Assembly: GCA_035384565.1 (NCBI GenBank)
Contig: DAOOIT010000114.1
Location: 1-11,010, forward strand
Source: Planctomycetota bacterium
GTDB lineage: Bacteria; Planctomycetota; PUPC01; DSUN01
DNA: 11,010 nt
Direction of reading: 5' to 3'
Part shown: in pieces, positions 6,323-11,010 of the stretch
How the letters are laid out: each line of letters begins with the position of its first letter
Numbering within the stretch: the first letter of the stretch is position 1
Translations under genes and position numbers: made by a program
Notes under the pieces: generated by a model
Seen by the model: only the letters and a program-made list of their open reading frames with translations
Told to the model about the DNA's origin: nothing
The model's database searches: none

Positions 6323-6494
6323 CATCGGTCAATCCCTCCGCTCCGACCACCCCGGCGCAAGCTGGGGTTTGGTCGTTCAGGGCATCCAGTCTCGCCGACA
6401 TTGCCGCCCTCCGCTGGTAAAGACATCTTGACTTGCGCCCGTCGCTGGTAAAGGCGGCTTTACCAGCGCGGGTGGCAGCAATGCGACGACTCAT
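6312..6494 (-). CDS. Candidate small coupled gene after the methyltransferase (uncertain)
   Basis: A possible 60-residue basic protein starting MSRRIAATRAGKAAFTSDGR. Its ATG overlaps the methyltransferase stop in an ATGA junction, and GGAGGT lies six bases upstream, a classic translational-coupling arrangement. Against it: it contains the 6443-6468 palindrome and the 6344-6375 terminator-like hairpin, it overlaps the end of the convergent gene by 11 bp, and the sequence resembles no family I know. It may be chance. Confidence 0.28.
   Translation of the reverse strand: MSRRIAATRAGKAAFTSDGRKSRCLYQRRAAMSARLDALNDQTPACAGVVGAEGLTDATP
6344..6375. terminator. Terminator-like hairpin between convergent genes
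   Basis: CGACCA (6344-6349) pairs with TGGTCG (6370-6375), and an inner CCCC/GGGG extends the stem around the GGCGCAAGCT region with a two-base bulge. It sits 22 bp after the HARE-HTH stop, the right place for a shared terminator of convergent genes. Neither strand has a proper U-tract, so factor-independent termination is uncertain. Confidence 0.42.
6412..6468. repeat. Three copies of CGCTGGTAAAG, two forming a perfect palindrome
   Basis: Direct copies at 6412-6422 and 6443-6453 lie 31 bp apart. An inverted copy (CTTTACCAGCG, 6458-6468) makes a perfect 11-bp stem with the loop GCGG. The hairpin lies 22 bp past the methyltransferase stop. It could be a protein-binding cluster, an mRNA 3' stem or a recombination site. 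Confidence 0.65.
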
Positions 6495-7792
6495 GCCGTG
6501 ACCTCCGCCGCCGGTCGTTCCGCCTTCTGTCCCGTGAACTCCTCCCAGCGCCGGACGATGACATCGCAGTAGAGCGGGTCGATCTCCATCACGAGCGCCC
6601 GACGCCCGGTCTTCTCCGCCGCGATGAGCGTGCTGCCCGAGCCGCCGAAGAGGTCGAGGACGTTCTCGCCCGGCTTGCTGCTGTAGGTCATGGAGCGGAC
6701 GGCGAGTTCCACCGGTTTCTCGGTAAGGTGCACCATCGACTGCGGGTTGACCTTCTTGACGCTCCAGACGTCGGTCGCGTTGGTGATCTCCGGGTTGAAG
6801 TAGTGGGCCGCGCCTTCCCGCCAACCATAGAAACACCACTCGTGATTGCCCATGAAGTCCTTCCGCGTCAGGACGGGGTGCTCCTTCACCCAGATGATCA
6901 TCTGCGAGAAGTAGAGCTGCGACTCGCGCAGGGCATTCGGGTAGTTCCAGATGTTCGAGTACCCGCCCCAGATGTAGAAGGCCCGGCCGGGTTCCAGCAC
7001 CCGCTGGATGTTGCCGAACCACAGCCGCAGGAGCCGCGCGAACTCTTCGTCGGAGATGAAATCGTTGACCAGCGGCCTGTCCTTGGGACGCAGTTTGCCC
7101 GTCGTGGCGTGCGTCTCGCCCCGGATGGCGATGTCCATGCCCTGTTGGCCGATGGGACGGTCGCCGGAGACGGCGATAGCGTTGTTGCTCCGGCTGGCGA
7201 CGCCGACATTGTAAGGGGGGTCGGTGTTGACGAGCTGCACGGTCGCCCCGTCCAGCAGGCGGTCCACGTCCTCGGCCTTGCCGGAATCGCCGCAGAGCAG
7301 GCGATGGTTGCCCAAGACCCACAGGTCGCCGGGCTGCGTCACGGCCTCGTCCGGCGGGGCCGGGACGGCATCTGGGTCGGTCAGGCCCTCGGTGCCCGCC
7401 GCGCCGAGCATCTTCTCCAACTCCGCCGACGAGAAGCCCAGGAGTTCCAGGTCCACGTCCATGCCGCGCAGTTCCGACAGCTCGATGGGCAGCAGTTCCA
7501 TGTCCCACGTGGCCAGGTCCGCGACCTTGTTGTCGGCGATGCGGTAGGCCCGGACCTGCGCCGGGGTGAGGTCGGTCGCCACGTGGACGGGCACCGTCTC
7601 CAGCCCGAGCTTCTGCGCCGCTTTCCAGCGGGTATGACCCACGACGATGACGCCCTCGGCGTCCACGACGATGGGTTGCCTGAACCCGTACTCCCGGATG
7701 GACCGGGCGACCGCCTCGACCGCGCCGTCGTTGTCGCGGGGGTTCTTGTCATAGGGCTTAATGTCCGAGATTTTGCGAAGTTCGACCTTCAT
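6491..7792 (-). CDS. ParB-domain DNA methyltransferase (beta-class, N6-adenine type)
   Basis: A 433-residue two-domain protein. Residues 1-120 are a ParB/sulfiredoxin-like domain with IKPYDKNPRDND, IVVDAEGVIVVGHTRWKAAQKLG and VRAYRIADNK. The rest is an AdoMet-dependent methylase of permuted (beta) order: the catalytic motif IV NTDPPYNVG (190-197), a central region with the probable target-recognition segment, then TEKPVELA and the AdoMet-binding motif I LDLFGGSGSTL (379-389), ending MEIDPLYCDVIVRRWEE. DPPY suggests adenine N6 methylation, although N4-cytosine cannot be excluded. This fusion is common in phages. No restriction gene is adjacent, so it is probably an orphan methylase used for anti-restriction or packaging/replication control. 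The start at 7792 has AAGGAGGA seven bases upstream. The catalytic motifs are intact. Confidence 0.94.
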   Translation of the reverse strand: MKVELRKISDIKPYDKNPRDNDGAVEAVARSIREYGFRQPIVVDAEGVIVVGHTRWKAAQKLGLETVPVHVATDLTPAQVRAYRIADNKVADLATWDMELLPIELSELRGMDVDLELLGFSSAELEKMLGAAGTEGLTDPDAVPAPPDEAVTQPGDLWVLGNHRLLCGDSGKAEDVDRLLDGATVQLVNTDPPYNVGVASRSNNAIAVSGDRPIGQQGMDIAIRGETHATTGKLRPKDRPLVNDFISDEEFARLLRLWFGNIQRVLEPGRAFYIWGGYSNIWNYPNALRESQLYFSQMIIWVKEHPVLTRKDFMGNHEWCFYGWREGAAHYFNPEITNATDVWSVKKVNPQSMVHLTEKPVELAVRSMTYSSKPGENVLDLFGGSGSTLIAAEKTGRRALVMEIDPLYCDVIVRRWEEFTGQKAERPAAEVTA

Positions 7793-7807
7793 GGCTCAAT
7801 CCTCCTT

Positions 7808-7826
7808 GCCCGCCGGCCCGGCGGGC
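7808..7826 (-). promoter_or_regulatory. Hairpin abutting the methyltransferase ribosome binding site
   Basis: A 7-bp perfect inverted repeat GCCCGCC/GGCGGGC with a five-base loop. In the minus-strand mRNA it ends directly at the AAGGAGGA Shine-Dalgarno of the methyltransferase, so it could modulate translation. The GC-rich composition makes chance occurrence plausible. Confidence 0.4.
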
Positions 7827-7856
7827 GTCTGAAATCGTTCCAGGGTTCCGCCCCGT

Positions 7857-7884
7857 TTGCGCCAGGTTGCGTCAGGTCGCGACC
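7857..7884. repeat. Tandem 10-bp repeat plus palindrome upstream of the methyltransferase
   Basis: TTGCGCCAGG (7857-7866) is followed at once by TTGCGTCAGG (7867-7876), nine of ten bases identical. It runs into the palindrome GGTCGCGACC (7875-7884). It lies 65-92 bp before the methyltransferase start, where an operator would be expected. No bound protein can be named. Confidence 0.4.
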
Positions 7885-8046
7885 TTTGGGTCGGGGCGGC
7901 GGATTCCTCGACCCCACGAACCGCTCGGCCCGGGTGCGACCTGGTGGGGCAGTCCGCGCCGGAAAACCGGACACGCAAAACAAACTGTGCCCAAACGCGC
8001 GACCGTTCCCGCCGCCGTCTCGGCGCACGCTTGCGGCGGAGGAACC

Positions 8047-8181
8047 ATGAAACATGAAACGCGCACGCGCGCACGCACCCCGGCCCGCGCGACGGCCTTC
8101 AGGCCGTTCGCGCGCCGGGGGGTATGGGGGGGTGTGCGCGCAAATGAGTGCCGTTGTTCCGCCCGTGATGTAATCGCTTGA
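8047..8181 (+). CDS. Candidate Arg-rich micro-ORF (uncertain)
   Basis: 44 codons, MKHETRTRARTPARATAF..., with GGAGGAA (8038-8044) just before the ATG. It runs against the flanking genes, spans the long hairpin and the G-runs, and ends just before the dense part of the octamer cluster. The Arg-rich composition can arise simply from the alternating GC tract. The only support is the good Shine-Dalgarno. Confidence 0.2.
   Translation: MKHETRTRARTPARATAFRPFARRGVWGGVRANECRCSARDVIA
8078..8120. repeat. Long GC-rich imperfect palindrome (about 18-bp stem)
   Basis: The arms are CCCCGG (8078-8083), CGCGCG (8086-8091) and CGGCCT (8093-8098). They pair with AGGCCG (8101-8106), CGCGCG (8109-8114) and CCGGGG (8115-8120). 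There is a two-base CC bulge, an A/TT mismatch and a minimal loop. The 20-bp alternating purine-pyrimidine tract at 8059-8078 (Z-DNA prone) abuts it on the left and G-runs on the right. It is the strongest hairpin in the window. It could be a cruciform at an origin or a terminator for either direction, though no U-tract follows. Confidence 0.7.
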
Positions 8182-8295
8182 ACAACAGATGGTTACAGCG
8201 CACACCAAGGCGGAACAAAGGCGGAACTGTTCCGCCCGTAGTTCCGGCGGAACTCCGACAGCAGTTCCGCCCCCAGTTCCGCCAGTTGTTCCGCT
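8156..8295. repeat. Octamer cluster GTTCCGCC/GGCGGAAC (iteron-like)
   Basis: Exact octamers lie at 8156-8163, 8209-8216, 8220-8227, 8229-8236, 8246-8253, 8264-8271 and 8276-8283, with a one-mismatch copy at 8288-8295. Copies at 8264, 8276 and 8288 are spaced exactly 12 bp apart. 8220-8236 forms a palindrome with one central base, and 8241-8253 (GTTCCG G CGGAAC) a second. I find only four other exact copies in the rest of the window (6517, 7845, 10320, 10801), so seven in 128 bp is a real cluster. It is probably a binding array for a replication initiator or regulator. Confidence 0.72.
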
Positions 8296-8303
8296 TGCGA
8301 TGG

Positions 8304-10517
8304 TCATTCGCACGGCTCCAGTTCATCACGAATCCGGCGCACGTAGCGCGGCGACACGCCGCATCGCTCGGCCACGTCTTTGGTGGACAGTTCGGGGTGT
8401 TCCCTCAGTGCGGCCTGGACGAGGTAGCGGCTGTTCTGCGGCGAATCCTCGGACGGTCCGACCGTGGCGTAGACGAGGGTCTTGCGATGCCCGATGGTCC
8501 ATCGGAACGCCAAACCCTCCTCCTCGGCCAGGTCGAGCAACCGTTTCACACGGCGGGACGAGATGCCCTCGGCTTCAGCCTCTTCGAGGATACGGGCCTG
8601 ACTCTTGGGCTCCTGGCCCAAGAATCGTTTGGTGAATCCGGCGGCGTCGTAGGACGGCGGCTTCTCTTCGTCATCGCCGCTTTTGGCGCTCCGCTTGCCG
8701 CCTTCCTTCCGCAGCGCCGCCGGATCCAGGTCGTCCGCGGGCATCCAGACCGGCCAGGCCCAGCGGAGGCAGCGCGGCGGGAGAGGCGGCCAGGAACGCA
8801 CCGCCGCCTCCATCACCACCGCGTCCTCCTCTTCGTGGCGGCGTAGGATGAGGTGCGTGTCCGTGGCGCGAGACTGCGCGCCGGCACCGGCTCCCACGTC
8901 GGTGAGTTCCTTCAGGGACTGGTTCCCCTTGGACGTATGGTGGATGAGCACGAAGCAGCACTTGAGGTAGTCGGCGAACGAGTCCAGGTAGTTGTAGAGA
9001 CTGGCCATCGTGCCGTTGTCGTTCTCGTCGGCCCGCATCGGCAGGAAGCGATAGAAGGCGTCGAGGATGACGACCTTGAACCGCCCGGGCGCGAACTGCC
9101 GGAAGTACGGCCCGAGGGCGAAGAGGTCCTGGAGCCGCCCACGAAGGTTCTCGACATAGAGACGGTCCGCGACCGCCTCCATGCCGATGCCGCGCACCTC
9201 GGCGACCTTTGGGATGCGGTTGGCCGATGTTTCGCCGTGCAGCTCATTGTCGAGGATGAGCACTTCGCCCGGCACACAGTCCATGCCCAGCCACGGCCGG
9301 CCGGTGGCGACCGCGAGCGCCAGGTCGATGACGAGCCAGCTCTTGCCGATCTTCGGGGCGGAGATGACGTTCATGGTCTCGCCCTCGCGGAGTAGCCCCT
9401 CGATGACGGGCTTACGTAGGGTGGGGTAGAGCTCGACAAGTTGGCGTAGGCTCTTGGGGGCCGAGATGCTGGGCCGAGCGTCGATTGCTGCCGCGGGCGG
9501 GTGAGTGGGCTGCGGCACAAGGGCGGAGAGGTTCACGCCTCCGGCGGATCGCTCCTGGACGCCTCGCCGCGCCAGGGCGATGGTCTTCGTGACGTAGTCG
9601 GGACGGAGGGCCTTCTCAGGCTTCTGGCCGTGCCTGCGCCGGACCGCGATGAGCAGGTCGGCGATCTCCTGGTCGCTCCAGCCGCTCAAGGCTGCGATGT
9701 CTGCGAGCGATTGGTCGTAGGCACTCTGCGATTGGTCGCTGAAATCGGCACGCCAGTGATTCCACGAATCCGAGAACGTCTGCGAGACGCACATCAAGCG
9801 GCCGAACTTGTCGGCCGGCGGCTCGGCGTCGGGCCGCAGCGCAAGTGCGTCCACCTGCACCTCGTCCATCTCGGCCGGGACTTCATCGGCCGCGAACGGC
9901 TCGAAGTCGTCGGGGTTGTACCGGCGGTCGCCGGACTCCAGGACGCGGACCTCGACGGGCATCTGGCCCTTGCGATTCACCGTTCCCGGCAAACGCAGCA
10001 CGCGGGCCAGGTCGCCGACGGAGTCGACGTCCCAGCCCAAGCCGCGCGCCGCGTTGCGGACGGCCTGGACCCAGCCTCGGGCAGTCTTGGCCGCCTCGAT
10101 GCGCTCGTCGTCCGTCTCAAAGACCCACGGCTCCTTGAAGAGCCAGTAGGCGTGCAGGCCGTGGCCGGAACCCACGAGGACGCTCGGCGCGAGCGGGAGC
10201 CTGTCCAGGATGGTCCGGGCCTCGTCGACTGTGCGAGGCAGGGGCTTCTCCGCCCGCCACGGCGCGGCCAGGTCGATGTCAGCCCAGAGGCCGACGATGG
10301 CTACGATGTCGGACGAGGAGTTCCGCCTGCCGAAGTTCCGGCCCGCAAGGCCGACGCCGAAGTAGACCTCCTTGGTCTTCGCCTCCTCGGCGGCGTGGAG
10401 CGCCGCTGCGGTCAGCGACGAGAAGTGCCTCGTCCGCCGGTCGGGCAGCGTGAAGACGCACAGCCGCCGGTCCTCGGCGACCGCTTCGGCAAACAGCATG
10501 TTCAGGAACTCTTCCAT
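8304..10517 (-). CDS. Phage primase-helicase (RepB-like primase + RepA/RecA-like ATPase + HTH)
   Basis: A 737-residue replication protein. The N-terminal primase domain (about 1-210) shows GLWADIDL (metal-binding Asp80, Asp82), SGHGLHAYW (117-125) and LARVLRLPGTVNRKG (170-184), the pattern of archaeo-eukaryotic primases in phages and plasmids. A helical domain (about 240-320) follows. The ATPase (about 355-560) is RepA/RecA-like with Walker A APKIGKS (387-393), LILDNE, Walker B KVVILDAFYRF (Asp486) and LIHHTSKGN (524-532). The C-terminus (about 695-737) is a helix-turn-helix, LSTKDVAERCGVSPRYVRRI, that may bind the origin. The start at 10517 has TGAGGAAC six bases upstream, and the gene follows the SF2 helicase gene by 8 bp. 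Its 3' end borders the octamer cluster. It probably primes and unwinds phage DNA. The key motifs are intact. Confidence 0.9.
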   Translation of the reverse strand: MEEFLNMLFAEAVAEDRRLCVFTLPDRRTRHFSSLTAAALHAAEEAKTKEVYFGVGLAGRNFGRRNSSSDIVAIVGLWADIDLAAPWRAEKPLPRTVDEARTILDRLPLAPSVLVGSGHGLHAYWLFKEPWVFETDDERIEAAKTARGWVQAVRNAARGLGWDVDSVGDLARVLRLPGTVNRKGQMPVEVRVLESGDRRYNPDDFEPFAADEVPAEMDEVQVDALALRPDAEPPADKFGRLMCVSQTFSDSWNHWRADFSDQSQSAYDQSLADIAALSGWSDQEIADLLIAVRRRHGQKPEKALRPDYVTKTIALARRGVQERSAGGVNLSALVPQPTHPPAAAIDARPSISAPKSLRQLVELYPTLRKPVIEGLLREGETMNVISAPKIGKSWLVIDLALAVATGRPWLGMDCVPGEVLILDNELHGETSANRIPKVAEVRGIGMEAVADRLYVENLRGRLQDLFALGPYFRQFAPGRFKVVILDAFYRFLPMRADENDNGTMASLYNYLDSFADYLKCCFVLIHHTSKGNQSLKELTDVGAGAGAQSRATDTHLILRRHEEEDAVVMEAAVRSWPPLPPRCLRWAWPVWMPADDLDPAALRKEGGKRSAKSGDDEEKPPSYDAAGFTKRFLGQEPKSQARILEEAEAEGISSRRVKRLLDLAEEEGLAFRWTIGHRKTLVYATVGPSEDSPQNSRYLVQAALREHPELSTKDVAERCGVSPRYVRRIRDELEPCE

Positions 10518-10525
10518 GCGGTTCC

Positions 10526-11010
10526 TCAGAACGGGATGTCCTCCGCGTCATCGACCGGCCTGCCGTCAGGCACGACGGTGCTGGTGACGGCTTCGCCTCC
10601 GTCTGCGTCATCGTCCCAGCCGGGTTCGCGGTACGAGGGCTTCTCGCCGAGGTCGTAGCCGACGATGCGGTCGAACTCCTCGCCGGAGACGTGCCGCACG
10701 GTGATGCTCTTCGTGGGCGCAAGCGCCCCGCGCTCGGCGAAATAGACGGCGTCCTCGGCGGTCTCCGGCACGGGGAGATTCGAGCGCTTCCGCCACCAGA
10801 GTTCCGCCTTGTGCCGGGCGTAGCCGGTGTGTTCGAGGCAAATCCACTCCGACTGCCACCGGCTGAAGCCGATGCGATACTCCACGCGCATCGAGCGCGG
10901 AGCGTCCGGCGGGGCGTTGCGCTTCACGTGGACGCCGTAGACCACCTCCTCCACGGGATAGGTCTCGACCGTGACGTCGCCGGAGAGGATGCCCTCTGAA
11001 CCGGCCGTCC
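10526..11010 (-). CDS. C-terminal part of a phage helicase (probable SF2, DEAD/DEAH type); 5' end beyond window
   Basis: The frame is open to the right edge, so the gene starts outside. A GTG at 10954 is inside the frame but has no convincing ribosome binding site and should not be taken as the start. The visible 160 residues contain SGDVTVETYPVEEVVYGVHV, then VKRNAPPDAPRSMRVEYRIG and EWICLEHTGYARHKAELWW. This matches my recollection of the domain that follows the helicase core in phage DEAD/DEAH helicases, with the W(I/V)C.EH.GYAR.KA..WW signature. No helicase motifs (Walker A, DEAH) are in the window, so the helicase call rests on this domain and on the primase-helicase 8 bp downstream. The C-terminus is acidic and ends DDAEDIPF, like the tip of single-stranded-DNA-binding protein. 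It is probably in the replication operon. Confidence 0.7.
   Translation of the reverse strand, partial: TAGSEGILSGDVTVETYPVEEVVYGVHVKRNAPPDAPRSMRVEYRIGFSRWQSEWICLEHTGYARHKAELWWRKRSNLPVPETAEDAVYFAERGALAPTKSITVRHVSGEEFDRIVGYDLGEKPSYREPGWDDDADGGEAVTSTVVPDGRPVDDAEDIPF

Larger units (their letters stand above)
7793..8303. other. 511-bp interval with dense repeats; candidate origin or control region
   Basis: No strong gene is seen on either strand; long open frames here are low-complexity by-products of GC-rich sequence. From left to right it contains the leader hairpin of the methyltransferase (7808-7826), two tandem 10-bp repeats plus a palindrome (7857-7884), an alternating purine-pyrimidine tract (8059-8078), a long hairpin (8078-8120), G-runs (8117-8122 and 8126-8132), an AT-richer patch (about 8164-8200) and an octamer cluster (8156-8295). 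It directly follows the primase-helicase gene. Iterons with an AT-rich patch beside a replication gene are typical of origins, but no replication function can be proven from the sequence alone. Confidence 0.5.

Noticed and set aside
4586..6325. A 579-codon minus-strand open frame opposite the plus-strand cassette
   Set aside because: The three plus-strand genes have Shine-Dalgarno sequences and recognisable folds (ribbon-helix-helix, HARE-HTH). The antisense product is low-complexity Leu/Arg/Asp and explains nothing.
6728..8050. A 440-codon plus-strand open frame opposite the methyltransferase
   Set aside because: Antisense to clear catalytic motifs. A by-product of high GC at third positions.
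8117..8132. A G-quadruplex from the G6 and G7 runs
   Set aside because: Only two runs are present, so a standard four-run quadruplex would need splitting of the runs with zero-length loops. Recorded only as G-runs.
7789..8313. A 174-codon minus-strand frame spanning the whole helicase-methyltransferase gap
   Set aside because: The product is Gly/Thr/Arg/Pro low-complexity generated by the octamers and GC tracts, with no recognisable domain. The interval is better explained as a repeat-rich control region.
10555..10580. A fourth palindrome of the CCTGCCT family (CCTGCCGTCAGG region)
   Set aside because: Only a short partial resemblance. The outer arms are absent and the sequence codes for the ordinary linker of the helicase-type protein.
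1..11010. tRNA genes, CRISPR arrays, insertion sequences or an integrase/att site
   Set aside because: I saw no cloverleaf with a T-loop, no regular spacer-repeat array, no transposase motif and no tyrosine or serine recombinase in any frame.

Overview
The window looks like part of a tailed-phage genome, most likely a prophage, from a GC-rich and probably uncultured bacterium. Head genes, a terminase, a phage-type primase-helicase and a methyltransferase sit in compact runs, and most genes have a clear Shine-Dalgarno. Three short palindromes share the outer arms CCTGCCT/AGGCAGG. One lies in frame inside a phage gene. As I recall, palindromes of this style are scattered through genomes of Planctomycetota and neighbouring uncultured lineages. 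That is only a weak hint about the host, but it fits a phage that has lived in a chromosome.

Left part (1-4579, minus strand, read right to left): a lambda-type packaging and head-entry module. The order is a Nu1-like small terminase candidate, a GpA-like large terminase, a zinc-ribbon protein, a gap of about 430 bp with no convincing gene, a 65-residue protein in the gpW position, and a lambda-gpB-type portal that runs off the left edge.

Middle (4736-6322, plus strand): a three-gene cassette transcribed against its neighbours. It encodes a small protein of unknown function, a ribbon-helix-helix protein, and a protein with two copies of a beta-rich domain followed by a C-terminal HARE-HTH domain. 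It ends convergently against an orphan DNA methyltransferase with an N-terminal ParB-like domain (6491-7792, minus). The 168 bp between them hold a terminator-like hairpin and a three-copy 11-bp motif.

Right part (7793-11010): a 511-bp interval without a strong gene carries a long hairpin, an alternating purine-pyrimidine tract, G-runs, an AT-richer patch and seven exact copies (plus one degenerate) of the octamer GTTCCGCC/GGCGGAAC. It directly follows the 3' end of a primase-helicase gene (8304-10517, minus), so it is a candidate replication origin or operator cluster. Upstream of that gene is the 3' part of another minus-strand gene, probably a phage SF2 helicase, which ends in an SSB-like acidic tip.

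The genes cover genome replication (helicase, primase-helicase, possible origin), DNA modification (methyltransferase), DNA packaging and head entry (terminases, portal), and an oppositely oriented cassette of DNA-binding proteins that may regulate the phage or act on the host.
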